Part shown: piece after piece, positions 27,953 to 36,490 of the stretch
Layout of the letters: each line of letters begins with the position of its first letter
How positions within the stretch are numbered: the first letter of the stretch is position 1
Assembly: GCF_001690985.1 (NCBI RefSeq)
Contig: NZ_MAJS01000046.1
Coordinates: 289,366 to 353,365 of the forward strand
Length of the DNA stretch: 64,000 nucleotides
Direction of reading: 5' to 3'
Origin: Aliivibrio sp. 1S175
Lineage (GTDB): Bacteria; Pseudomonadota; Gammaproteobacteria; Enterobacterales; Vibrionaceae
The notes under the pieces: generated by a model
The model's database searches: none
Told to the model about the DNA's origin: nothing
The model's input: the letters and a program-made list of their open reading frames with translations, nothing else
Translations under genes and position numbers: made by a program

Positions 27953-28844
27953 TATTAATATGGATTTGAACGATAACTTCTACCAAGGTCAATCACCTAA
28001 TAAAGTAAACACTGATACCGAAGTAGATATGAACCATGACACTTATCATGACCAGACAACTAAAAAAGTCATAACTAAGAATGATTTATGGAAAATTGGT
28101 TTTCGTGGATTATTAATGGAAGGTAACTTTAACTATAACCGTATGCAAGCGGGTGGTTTCTGTTATTCAATAAGTCCTGCATTAAAAAAGATCCACTCTA
28201 ACCCAGAGGATCTTAAAAAAGCATTGAAGAACAATCTACAATTTTACAATGCTAACCCAAAAATGTTTACCCTTCCCCTTGGCTTAGCTATTGCAATGGA
28301 AGAAAACAAAGAAAAGCCATCGACTATTGCTTCAGTTAAAGCAGCAACCATGGGGTCAGTATCTGGTGTAGGTGATGCATTGGATCACTCTGTTATGCTA
28401 CCTCTAACATTAGCTATCGGTTGTTCTATTGCTCTACAAGGCAATCCTTTAGGTGTTTTAGTATTCTTTGTTTTATACCAAGCATACCGTATTCCTATGT
28501 ATTTCTGGTTACTGTTCTTGGGTTATAACGCAGGAGTTTCAGCGTTAGAAAAATTATCAGACCAAGCAGAGAAATTAGGCCGTGCAGCTAATATCGTTGG
28601 TTTAGGTGTTATTGGTTCAATGGTAGCAAAATTCGTTAAAGTGAAAACGGATATTGTTCTTGAGGCTGGTGCTGCATCTATCAGCTTACAAACTGGTATG
28701 TTCGATAAGATAATGCCAAACATATTACCAATGCTACTGGTTTGGTTAATGTACTACTTTGTTAAAAAAGGTAAATCTCCAACAGTTTTAATTTTTGGTA
28801 CTTTATTTGCCGGTGTTGGCGGTCATTTACTTGGTATTTTTTAA
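27942..28844 (+). CDS. PTS mannose-family IID component
   Basis: The chosen ATG at 27942 (MSSNINMD) has an AAAGGA site eight nt upstream and lies inside the end of the IIC gene; an in-frame ATG nine codons earlier lacks this. The 300-residue protein has a polar leader of about 45 residues, then the EIID core (RGLLMEGNFNYNRMQAGGF; GSVSGVGDALDHSV) and C-terminal hydrophobic helices. It forms the translocation complex with IIC. The leader is longer than is usual for the family. Confidence 0.92.
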   Translation: MSSNINMDLNDNFYQGQSPNKVNTDTEVDMNHDTYHDQTTKKVITKNDLWKIGFRGLLMEGNFNYNRMQAGGFCYSISPALKKIHSNPEDLKKALKNNLQFYNANPKMFTLPLGLAIAMEENKEKPSTIASVKAATMGSVSGVGDALDHSVMLPLTLAIGCSIALQGNPLGVLVFFVLYQAYRIPMYFWLLFLGYNAGVSALEKLSDQAEKLGRAANIVGLGVIGSMVAKFVKVKTDIVLEAGAASISLQTGMFDKIMPNILPMLLVWLMYYFVKKGKSPTVLIFGTLFAGVGGHLLGIF

Positions 28845-28853
28845 GGATTAAAG

Positions 28854-29294
28854 ATGATTGGTATTATTGTTTCTGGACACATAAATTTCGCGTCGGGTAT
28901 GAAATCAGCAGTTGATGCCATTGTTGGTGAACAAAGTTCTATCGAGTTCATTGACTTTGTTTCATCAATTACTACTGAAGAGCTTGAACGTAAAATGATC
29001 AACGCTGTTGAGAGAGTAAATAATGGTCAAGGCGTTTTATTTCTGACTGATGTTATCGGGGGTTCTCCTTGTAACCGAGCTGTAGCTATCATGCTCTCTA
29101 GAAATGACGTTAAGGTTATTGGGGGTTGTAATCTGCCAATGATTACAAATGCATGTTTTGAACGTGATGATGTGTCATTAGAAGAACTGTCTGAGATCGT
29201 CCTAGAGATAGGTCGCTCAACAATGAATGATATGCACCTTGTTATCCAAGAACAAGAAGCAAATACAAGTGACGAATTTAAAGACGCTCTTTAA
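28854..29294 (+). CDS. PTS mannose-family IIA component
   Basis: This 146-residue protein has the IIA-Man active-site block IGIIVSGHINFASGM with phosphorylatable His9, and the downstream FLTDVIGGSPCNRAV motif. It takes phosphate from HPr and gives it to the IIB protein. It follows IID by 9 nt and precedes the GH105 gene by 11 nt, within one long operon. Confidence 0.92.
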   Translation: MIGIIVSGHINFASGMKSAVDAIVGEQSSIEFIDFVSSITTEELERKMINAVERVNNGQGVLFLTDVIGGSPCNRAVAIMLSRNDVKVIGGCNLPMITNACFERDDVSLEELSEIVLEIGRSTMNDMHLVIQEQEANTSDEFKDAL

Positions 29295-29305
29295 TTACTC
29301 AAGGA

Positions 29306-30352
29306 TTGGAAATGAACAAGGAACACATTCAAGACTTAATGAAAAAAGTCTATCAATGGCAGCATACGAACCGTACCCGCTTTGTTATTCGAAGTACTGG
29401 TAAAAAACGTTTTCTACGTGCAACAGATTGGGAACGTGGCGTATTTTGGTTATCTGTGGCTGATGCCTGGAAAGAAACCAATGATCAAGACTACCTTGAT
29501 GGTTTAATGGACTACACACTCAATACAGGATTTAGACCAGGTCATTTACCTCGTTTTGCTGATGACCATGTCTGTATTCAAGCTTATTTACCACTCTACC
29601 CTTTGATGGATACGCCTGAAATCATTGAGTATGCAACAAATGCATTCGATATCATGATCAATGACCCTAAAAATGGCCGTAATGACTGGTGGTGGTGTGA
29701 CTCATTATTTATGGCACCTCCTGCATTTACTGGTATTTCTGCGATTACAGGTGATAAAAAATACATCGATTATATGGATACTGCATTCTGGGATGCTGTT
29801 GATAATCTGTATGACCCTGAAACTGGTTTGTATTATCGAGATCATCGATATATTCCAAATGATGAGCAAACCGAGCTTCGAGAAAAGAACGGTGAAAAAA
29901 TATTTTGGTCACGGGGTATTGGTTGGGTTCTAACAGCAATCCCTAGAATTCTAGAACATATGCCACAAGATTACCCTACTCGCGGGCAATACATTGCAAT
30001 GTTCACTGCGCTAGCTGAAGAAGTCATTAAATATCAGCAAGAGGATGGATTCTGGCGCACTAGTTTACTTGACCCAGAGAATTACCCATCGCCAGAAAGC
30101 AGTGCAACCTCTTTGTTTGTCTGTGGCCTAGCATGGGGAGTTGAAAAAGGTTTATTAGATAAATCTATTTACTTACCAATCATCACTAAATCGTGGGAAG
30201 CATTAGAAACCTGTGTTCACGACAACGGCATGATTGGATGGGTTCAACTACCCGCTTACAACCCACGAGATGTTGAATTTGAACACAACATTGATTATGG
30301 CGCAGGTGCATTTTTACTTGCAGCTACACAAGTTATGAAAATTTTAAAATAA
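29306..30352 (+). CDS. GH105 unsaturated uronyl hydrolase
   Basis: This 348-residue cytosolic protein (no signal) shows the GH105 (YteR/YesR-type) pattern: DWWWCDSLFMAPPAFTGIS, GLYYRDHRY, KIFWSRGIGWVLTAIPRILE, and the C-terminal GAGAFLLAATQV. The Asp in WWWCD is the expected catalytic residue. Such enzymes hydrate the 4,5-double bond of the terminal uronate and release the adjacent sugar. Here it would split the imported phosphorylated disaccharide into an amino-sugar phosphate and a 4-deoxy-hexulose-uronate. Streptococcal hyaluronan operons use a GH88 enzyme at this step. An in-frame second ATG two codons in (MNKEH) is better placed for the GGA site. Confidence 0.87.
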   Translation: MEMNKEHIQDLMKKVYQWQHTNRTRFVIRSTGKKRFLRATDWERGVFWLSVADAWKETNDQDYLDGLMDYTLNTGFRPGHLPRFADDHVCIQAYLPLYPLMDTPEIIEYATNAFDIMINDPKNGRNDWWWCDSLFMAPPAFTGISAITGDKKYIDYMDTAFWDAVDNLYDPETGLYYRDHRYIPNDEQTELREKNGEKIFWSRGIGWVLTAIPRILEHMPQDYPTRGQYIAMFTALAEEVIKYQQEDGFWRTSLLDPENYPSPESSATSLFVCGLAWGVEKGLLDKSIYLPIITKSWEALETCVHDNGMIGWVQLPAYNPRDVEFEHNIDYGAGAFLLAATQVMKILK

Positions 30353-30361
30353 GGTTATCCC

Positions 30362-31123
30362 ATGATTCTTGATTCATTTAATTTAAGCGGCAAAGTAGCA
30401 ATCGTAACGGGTTGTGATACTGGCCTTGGTCAAGGTATGGCTCTAGGTCTTGCTGAAGCTGGCTGTGACATTATCGGTGTTAACATCACTGAACCAACTG
30501 ATACTATTAGTAAAATCGAAGCTATCGGTCGTAAGTTTTTTAATATTCGTGCTAATTTAATGGCAATGGACTCTATTGATTCTATCGTAGAACAAGCGGT
30601 TGCTGAGTTCGGCCGCATTGATATTCTAGTAAACAATGCTGGCATTATTCGCCGTAATGATGCAATTGATTTCACAGAAAACGATTGGGATGATGTAATG
30701 AACATCAACATTAAGACGACTTTCTTCTTATCTCAAGCAGTTGCAAAACAATTCATAGCTCAAGGTGAAGGTGGTAAAATTATTAACATCGCATCAATGC
30801 TATCTTTCCAAGGTGGAGTTCGTGTTCCATCATATACAGCATCAAAAAGTGCGGTTATGGGTGTCACTCGTGCGATAGCTAATGAATGGGGTCAATACGG
30901 TGTCAATGTTAACGCTATTGCCCCTGGATATATGGCGACCAATAATACACAAGCATTACGTGAAGATGCAGAACGCAACAAGGCTATCCTTGAGCGTATC
31001 CCAGCAAATCGTTGGGGAACACCTGAAGATCTACAAGGAGCTTGTGTATTCTTAGCCTCAAAAGCATCTGATTATATCAATGGCTATACAATTGCTGTAG
31101 ATGGCGGTTGGCTGTCTCGTTGA
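30362..31123 (+). CDS. kduD: 2-keto-3-deoxygluconate-type dehydrogenase (KduD/DhuD role)
   Basis: This 253-residue short-chain dehydrogenase closely follows E. coli KduD: VTGCDTGLGQGMALGLA (NAD-binding), NNAGIIRR, and the catalytic Ser145, Tyr158, Lys162 (SYTASK). It interconverts 2,5-diketo-3-deoxygluconate and 2-keto-3-deoxygluconate with NAD(H). That is the step between the DhuI/KduI isomerase and KdgK. The gene follows GH105 by 9 nt and its TGA overlaps the ATG of the next gene. Confidence 0.93.
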   Translation: MILDSFNLSGKVAIVTGCDTGLGQGMALGLAEAGCDIIGVNITEPTDTISKIEAIGRKFFNIRANLMAMDSIDSIVEQAVAEFGRIDILVNNAGIIRRNDAIDFTENDWDDVMNINIKTTFFLSQAVAKQFIAQGEGGKIINIASMLSFQGGVRVPSYTASKSAVMGVTRAIANEWGQYGVNVNAIAPGYMATNNTQALREDAERNKAILERIPANRWGTPEDLQGACVFLASKASDYINGYTIAVDGGWLSR

Positions 31124-31658
31124 TGGATCCCAGTTTGGTTGATATTTTCTCATTTGCCCAGCTATTAGGTCTTCTTAGTTTCATTTTAGGCATTGCCGCA
31201 TTCTATCAAAAAAATGATAAACGATTGAAGATCCTTATGTTGGCTTTAAACATCAACCATATGTTTCATTATCTATTACTAGGCTCGACAGTATCGGCTC
31301 TCAGCTCCTGGCTATCGGCAATGAGAACCACAACAGCAATTTTTATTCGAAATGGTTTATCGCATTTGCTTTTGTATGTACCAGCTTGCTATTTGGCATT
31401 TTAACGACCGATTACATGTGGCAACTATTCCCTATAATAGGAACTGTAATTGGTAGTTACGCGATATTTATGCTCGACGGAATAAAAATGCGCTGTTGGT
31501 TTTTTATCGGCGCTACATGTTGGCTAATTAACAATATTTTAATTGGTTCAATTGGTGGTGTTCTTTTAGAAATTACGGCGATGTCAGTAAACATAATCAC
31601 CATCATTCGATTGCATAAAGACGATCGAATTTTAAACAAAAATTTGGAATTAAAATGA
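31123..31658 (+). pseudogene. YgjV-like membrane protein split by a frameshift
   Basis: The ATG at 31123 overlaps the kduD stop (TGATG). The first frame gives about 93 residues of hydrophobic protein (MDPSLVDIFSFAQLLGLLSF onwards) ending at 31404. The second frame resumes without loss: KWFIAFAFVCTSLLFGILTT to 31658. Joining the two near 31350 (around CGAAATGG) yields a continuous protein of about 180 residues that resembles E. coli YgjV (LLPVIGT, CWxIxN, GSIGG). A single-base change therefore interrupts it. Possibilities are a true pseudogene, a sequencing error or programmed frameshifting; no convincing slippery heptamer was seen. Its function is unknown. Confidence 0.75.
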
Positions 31659-32299
31659 AAATTGCATTAACTATGGAAAATAGCCAAGCGGCTAAAAACT
31701 CAATCGTTTTAAATGAATTACTTACAGTAACAGCACAAAGTAACGATGAAGTATTTAACGTCGGCATGTCTGATGATCAAGATCACCACCTGACTTATAT
31801 TCACCTTGGCATCCAAGCTTCTATTCTTTTAGCTTCTAAAGCGGTTGATTTTGTATTTACTGGCTGTGGTACTGGTCAAGGTGCAATGATGAGTTGTAAT
31901 GCTCATCATAACGTTGTTTGTGGTCTTGCTATTGAACCATCTGATGCGTTCTTATTTACTCAAATCAACAATGGTAATGCACTTGCTCTTGCATTTGCTA
32001 AAGGGTTTGGTTGGGCTGCAGAATTAAACATCCGTAATATTTTTGAAAAAGTATTATTATCTGGCTGTGAACGTGGCCAAGGCTACCCTATTGAACGCGC
32101 ACTTCCACAACAACAAAATGCAGCTATTTTGAATCAAGTTAAACTTGCTGTCGCTAAAGACAATTATATTGACGCACTAAAGTCTATGGATCCTGAATTA
32201 GTTAAAACTGCAGTTATGGGTGAACGTTTTCAAGCGTGTTTATTTAACAATGCTGAAAACCAAGAAATCGTTGATTATGTTCGTTCTATCCTAAACTAA
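31655..32299 (+). CDS. RpiB/LacAB-type isomerase, probable DhuI
   Basis: This 214-residue protein belongs to the RpiB/LacA/LacB sugar-isomerase family, shown by the GCGTGQGAMMSCN phosphate-loop region and the NIRNIFEKVLLSGCERGQG stretch. Streptococcal DhuI of this family converts 4-deoxy-L-threo-5-hexosulose-uronate to 2,5-diketo-3-deoxygluconate, replacing the unrelated KduI. No KduI is present in the locus, and KduD, KdgK and KdgA are, so DhuI is the missing step. The call combines family and position. The start overlaps the ygjV-like stop by 4 nt. Confidence 0.8.
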   Translation: MKIALTMENSQAAKNSIVLNELLTVTAQSNDEVFNVGMSDDQDHHLTYIHLGIQASILLASKAVDFVFTGCGTGQGAMMSCNAHHNVVCGLAIEPSDAFLFTQINNGNALALAFAKGFGWAAELNIRNIFEKVLLSGCERGQGYPIERALPQQQNAAILNQVKLAVAKDNYIDALKSMDPELVKTAVMGERFQACLFNNAENQEIVDYVRSILN

Positions 32300-32318
32300 T
32301 ATCAATTAGCAACCTAGG

Positions 32319-32343
32319 CCGATCTTAATGATCGGTCTTTTGT
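32319..32343 (+). terminator. Internal terminator between isomerase and kdgK genes
   Basis: CCGATC-TTAAT-GATCGG followed by TCTTTT lies 20 nt after the isomerase stop. The stem is short, so it is probably a partial terminator that lowers kdgK/kdgA expression relative to the genes upstream. Confidence 0.6.
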
Positions 32344-32358
32344 ATAAATAGGAATTTT

Positions 32359-33282
32359 ATGGATATTACAAACATAGCTATTATTGGTGAATGCATGGTT
32401 GAGTTAAAAGAAATCAATGGTGTTGTAACTCAAGGTTTTGGTGGTGATACTCTCAATACAGCAATCTACCTTTCTCGTGCACTAGAAACACATAATACGA
32501 CTGTCTCCTACCTCACTTGTGTTGGTAAAGATAATTTTACAAAAAGAATGGTAGATAATTGGAAGAAAGAAGACATCTGCACAGATATGGTAAGAACTTC
32601 TACCGATAAAAATAACGGTATTTACTCAATCAAAACAGATAGTGAAGGAGAACGAACCTTTAATTACTGGCGTAATGATTCCGCTGCAAAATATTGGATC
32701 ACTTGTGAAAACGCCTCTCAAATCACAGCAGATTTATTAACCCACCAACTTGTTTATTTAAGTGGAATTAGTCTTGCAATCCTTACTTCTGAATGTAGAG
32801 ATACACTCTTTTCTATCCTTGAAAATTGTAAATCTAAAGGTATAAAAATTGCCTTTGATAATAACTACCGCCCTACTCTTTGGAATAACCAATCAGAAGC
32901 CCAGTCTGCTTATACAAAAATGTTATCTTTAACTGATATCGCCTTCTTAACTTTTGATGATGAGCAGTTATTATGGGGAGATGATACCGCAGACCAAGCA
33001 ATGCATCGTACAATCGATTTAGGTGTGTCTGAGATCATTATCAAACGTGGTAAGGATGATTGTATTGTTTACTCTTCTGATAACACCTCTTTTATTCCAT
33101 CAGTAAAAGTAACCAATGTCATTGATACTACAGCTGCTGGGGACTCCTTTAGTGCAGGTTACCTATCTAAGCGAGTATTAGGCTGTAGCGGCTCTGAATC
33201 GGCGGTTGCTGGTCATAAACTTGCAAGCACAGTTATTCAATACCACGGGGCCATTATCCCTAAATCTGTTATGCCAATCTGA
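32359..33282 (+). CDS. kdgK: 2-keto-3-deoxygluconate kinase
   Basis: This 307-residue PfkB-family kinase has the N-terminal substrate region (GFGGDTLNTAIYLSRAL) and the C-terminal ATP/anion-hole motif DTTAAGDSFSAGYL with the catalytic Asp. It phosphorylates KDG to KDPG in the cytosol. It follows the isomerase gene across a short terminator and precedes kdgA by 8 nt. PfkB kinases vary in substrate, but the KduD-KdgA context makes KDG clear. Confidence 0.9.
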   Translation: MDITNIAIIGECMVELKEINGVVTQGFGGDTLNTAIYLSRALETHNTTVSYLTCVGKDNFTKRMVDNWKKEDICTDMVRTSTDKNNGIYSIKTDSEGERTFNYWRNDSAAKYWITCENASQITADLLTHQLVYLSGISLAILTSECRDTLFSILENCKSKGIKIAFDNNYRPTLWNNQSEAQSAYTKMLSLTDIAFLTFDDEQLLWGDDTADQAMHRTIDLGVSEIIIKRGKDDCIVYSSDNTSFIPSVKVTNVIDTTAAGDSFSAGYLSKRVLGCSGSESAVAGHKLASTVIQYHGAIIPKSVMPI

Positions 33283-33290
33283 GGTTCAAA

Positions 33291-33905
33291 ATGAATTTAA
33301 ACGAAAAACTAGCAAAAATTAAAGTGGTTCCTGTTGTTACAATCAAAGATGCATCTAAAGCAGCAATGATTGCAAAAGTTCTTGTCGAAAATGATTTACC
33401 TTGTGCAGAAATTACTTTTAGAACAGAAGACGCTGCACAAGCGATTAAGAATATGCGTGAAGCTTATCCTGATATGCTAATCGGAGCTGGTACTGTTATT
33501 CGTAAAGAGCACGTTGATTTAGCGATTGAATCTGGCGTCGATTTTCTAGTTAGCCCTAGCATTAACCCTGAAATAGTGAAATACAGTCAAGAGCGTAATA
33601 TCGAAATAATTGCAGGTGTAAACTCTCCTTATCTAGTAGAGAAAGCAATACAATTAGGTTTACACACCGTTAAATTCTTTCCTGCTGAGCCATCAGGTGG
33701 TGTGGAAATGCTAAAAGCATTATCCGCTGTATACCCTGTTCAGTTTATGCCAACAGGAGGGATTAATCTTAATAATATTAATAACTATTTATCCATTCCT
33801 AGTGTTGTTGCTTGTGGTGGTAGTTGGATGATACCAAATGAGTTAATAGATAATAATGAATGGGACAAATTAGCAGCTCTTGTAAAATCTGTCTCGGAGC
33901 TTTAA
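33291..33905 (+). CDS. kdgA: KDPG/KHG aldolase
   Basis: This 204-residue class I aldolase has the expected catalytic Glu40 (AEITFRT), the GAGTV substrate loop, and the Schiff-base Lys128 in HTVKFFPAE. It cleaves KDPG to pyruvate and glyceraldehyde-3-phosphate, ending the uronate branch of the locus. It is the last gene before a clear terminator at 33915. Confidence 0.93.
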   Translation: MNLNEKLAKIKVVPVVTIKDASKAAMIAKVLVENDLPCAEITFRTEDAAQAIKNMREAYPDMLIGAGTVIRKEHVDLAIESGVDFLVSPSINPEIVKYSQERNIEIIAGVNSPYLVEKAIQLGLHTVKFFPAEPSGGVEMLKALSAVYPVQFMPTGGINLNNINNYLSIPSVVACGGSWMIPNELIDNNEWDKLAALVKSVSEL

Positions 33906-33914
33906 TTATTTATG

Positions 33915-33946
33915 AAAAGCCGTTCATTGATTGAATGGCTTTTTAA
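33915..33946 (+). terminator. Terminator after kdgA
   Basis: AGCCGTTCA-TTGAT-TGAATGGCT (one G-T pair) followed by TTTTAATT starts 10 nt after the kdgA stop. It closes the DeoR-PTS-kdgA operon, so the DUF2264 gene at 33991 is expected to rely on readthrough or its own promoter. Confidence 0.8.
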
Positions 33947-33990
33947 TTCATAGAGTAAATAACTAGAACAATAAAAAGGCTGTACAAATC

Positions 33991-35508
33991 ATGTCCCCTA
34001 CTCCCCAAAGAAAACCGTTTTCATTTGAGCCTAAACAAATACAAGAAACAGAACGACCATTTATCGCTTATGAACATCCAACCATAATAACTTACGCTAA
34101 CTCAATTAAAGAAAATATTATTAGATATAAAAATAAGAAATCAAAATATACGAAACACGATAATTATATAAAAGATCTATTTTCAAACGACACCACTGAT
34201 TTAAAGACGCAATGTAATGCCATAGTAAGTTATATATCAGAATCATTCATACATTATTCTGTGTGGGATTTCAGTCATGCCTACTATCCAGGAAGACCTA
34301 GCCAACAAACTGCAAAAATTGATGCAATAGAAGGTACAAGTAGAACATTACCAACGCTTGCTGCATGGCTACACGCAAATGGTAAAGAAAATACTAATAT
34401 TATAGGGCTTAATAAAAAACCAATAAATGTACCAGACGTTCTTCGCCACGCTTTTCTTGCAGGGACAAACCCACATCACAAAGGATTCTGGGGACAGCTT
34501 CATGATTACGATCAGAAAACGTGTGAAAGTGCAGATCTAGCTTTAGCTCTATGGATGAGTAAAGAATGGGTATGGAACTATTTTTCTAATGCTGAAAAGG
34601 AACAAATCACGACTTGGTTTAAACAAGTTAATCACTGTAAAACAGTAGATAACAATTGGCATTTATTTGTTCTAACAGTACAACTCGTTTTAAAAAACCT
34701 TACGGGTGATAATCATATTCAATATAAAAAATATGAACGAATCAAAGAGTTTTATGTTGGTGATGGGTGGTTTCGTGATGGCGCTAAAGGCAATTATGAT
34801 TACTATAATGCATGGGCGTTTCATTACAGTTTGTATTGGTTTACAAAAATAGACCCAGAATTTGATGCTGATTTTATTCGAAGTTCGTTATCAGGTTTAG
34901 TGGCTAATTATCGCTATTTCTTTACGGCCAAAGGGCTTCCATTTTTTGGTAGAAGCGTTTGTTATAGGTTAGCAGCAACCGCTCCTTTATTAACTGCTGT
35001 AGATTTACAAAGTTCAGCGATATCAATTGGAGAAGCGAAGAGAGCCTTTAGCACCAATTTGAAATATTTCATTTCCAACGGAGCATTACAAGCAGGAATA
35101 CCTACTCAAGGAATATTTGGTGATGATTCTAGGTTAATCGATAACTACAGTGGGCCAGCAAGTAGCTTGTGGTCTTTAAGGGCATTAAATATCGCCCTGT
35201 TTTGTGGAGATAATACTAATCTTTGGCAAGCAGAAGAAACACCGCTAGCGATTGAAAAAGAAAATTTTGAATTTGATATCCCATCCATAAACATGAAAGT
35301 TATCGGGATATTTGATACCCAAGAAGTTATTACCATATTTAAAAATGAATATACACAAGAACAATCACCACTAACTCGGCGTTTACTTACATCAGAACCA
35401 TGGAGATTATGGTTTGAAACTATAACGGGTCGAGCTAATAGACAAAAAAATAACTTATTAAGAAAAGGGATTACATGTTATTCATCTAAAATGAATAGTT
35501 TTTTTTAA
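33991..35508 (+). CDS. DUF2264 protein
   Basis: This 505-residue protein carries the DUF2264 pattern: FSHAYYPGRPSQ, EGTSRTLPTLAAWL, FWGQLHDYDQKTCESADLAL, GAKGNYDYYNAWAFHYSLYW and FFGRSVCYRLAATAPLLTA. The family has an alpha/alpha-barrel-like make-up and often sits in polysaccharide loci, but its activity is not established. No signal peptide is visible. It is shorter than many members (about 600 residues or more), mainly at the C-terminus. A terminator separates it from kdgA. A glycan-processing role is inferred from position only. Confidence 0.75.
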   Translation: MSPTPQRKPFSFEPKQIQETERPFIAYEHPTIITYANSIKENIIRYKNKKSKYTKHDNYIKDLFSNDTTDLKTQCNAIVSYISESFIHYSVWDFSHAYYPGRPSQQTAKIDAIEGTSRTLPTLAAWLHANGKENTNIIGLNKKPINVPDVLRHAFLAGTNPHHKGFWGQLHDYDQKTCESADLALALWMSKEWVWNYFSNAEKEQITTWFKQVNHCKTVDNNWHLFVLTVQLVLKNLTGDNHIQYKKYERIKEFYVGDGWFRDGAKGNYDYYNAWAFHYSLYWFTKIDPEFDADFIRSSLSGLVANYRYFFTAKGLPFFGRSVCYRLAATAPLLTAVDLQSSAISIGEAKRAFSTNLKYFISNGALQAGIPTQGIFGDDSRLIDNYSGPASSLWSLRALNIALFCGDNTNLWQAEETPLAIEKENFEFDIPSINMKVIGIFDTQEVITIFKNEYTQEQSPLTRRLLTSEPWRLWFETITGRANRQKNNLLRKGITCYSSKMNSFF

Positions 35509-35558
35509 TAATTTATTTTTCCTTTTTGGATGAGTTAATAAAATGCATGGGGATAAAG

Positions 35559-35579
35559 ATGCCACACTAACTGTGGCAT
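35559..35579. terminator. Hairpin between convergent DUF2264 and Jet operon ends
   Basis: ATGCCACA-CTAAC-TGTGGCAT is a perfect 8-bp stem followed on the plus strand by TTAAAAAT and on the minus strand by CTTTAT. It may weakly terminate both converging transcripts. Confidence 0.5.
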
Positions 35580-35644
35580 TTAAAAATAACAGATCTTTGC
35601 TGCTTAATTAATTCGTGATACTTACCTTTAGAGCAATATCGTTA

Positions 35645-36490
35645 CTAGATTTTGTATAACCTCACGCTTATACCGTTTGCCATAATTGATTCTTGGGTTA
35701 TCCCTTTTTCTACACTAGACATTAATAACTTTAGCTTAGGCGGAATGAGTGCTGATACTTGCTCCCAGTTTTGGTACTGATTATTAAATAGATTCGAGCG
35801 TCCATGGTCTTTAAGTGTTTCTTTTGATAAATCAGGAATGAGTATATAACCAGCCCCCGATGCGAAGGCTAAAGAAATACCTTTAGGATCGGTATCAAAC
35901 CAAGCAACCAGTTCTATCTCTGGAAAAGCGAGTGCAATCTCTTTTGATATAACCCCTCCTTCTTTATCTCCTCGATAAACTATCAAAGGATTTGAACCCA
36001 TATCGGATTGTACCAATCTAAATTTTGAAAATGCTTCGTAGTTTTCAACAATCACGATTTGATTGTGGTCGATACTTTTCAAACAACTTAGAGAGATTTC
36101 AATATTCATGCCCTCTTCTAAATCGTATTTCCTGCCATTTATATTCGTTGATAAAAGCCCATAAACTTTAATTATCTTCTCTTTGACAGGTCTTGAACTT
36201 AGCTTCTCGTTTGGAAAGAACTGAGCCATATCCGTTCGAGAATTCGGGATGGGATCAGTTAAAAGATCAAAACCTGACTGTTCTTTAATCACCTTCCTAA
36301 TTTGACGTATATCTCTAGACGTTAGCTGTAACTTTTCACCACTGGTAATTCCAACACTAAAGTCGCGGTGAAAAATCTCAAAAACGCCACTCAGCACTAC
36401 ATTGGTACCGTCTTTAACCTTCGCTGGAGAAAAAAGTTGTTTAAGCCGATTTAAATCACTACTGGTTATATTCTCAATAATTCTACTCAC
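35645..36490 (-). CDS. TOPRIM nuclease subunit of a Wadjet-like system (JetD/MksG-like)
   Basis: This 281-residue protein has a C-terminal TOPRIM-type fold: a beta strand leading to Glu149 (IVIVENYEAF), a middle VYRGDKEGG strand-turn, and the DxD pair Asp199/Asp201 in ELVAWFDTDPKG. The N-terminal ~140 residues appear helical with a winged-helix look. JetD proteins are the DNA-cleaving subunit of Wadjet systems, acting on small circular DNA caught by the SMC complex. This one is short compared with usual JetD (nearer 380-400 residues). Its start overlaps the kleisin-like gene stop by 4 nt. The role is inferred from operon and fold. Confidence 0.72.
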   Translation of the reverse strand: MSRIIENITSSDLNRLKQLFSPAKVKDGTNVVLSGVFEIFHRDFSVGITSGEKLQLTSRDIRQIRKVIKEQSGFDLLTDPIPNSRTDMAQFFPNEKLSSRPVKEKIIKVYGLLSTNINGRKYDLEEGMNIEISLSCLKSIDHNQIVIVENYEAFSKFRLVQSDMGSNPLIVYRGDKEGGVISKEIALAFPEIELVAWFDTDPKGISLAFASGAGYILIPDLSKETLKDHGRSNLFNNQYQNWEQVSALIPPKLKLLMSSVEKGITQESIMANGISVRLYKI

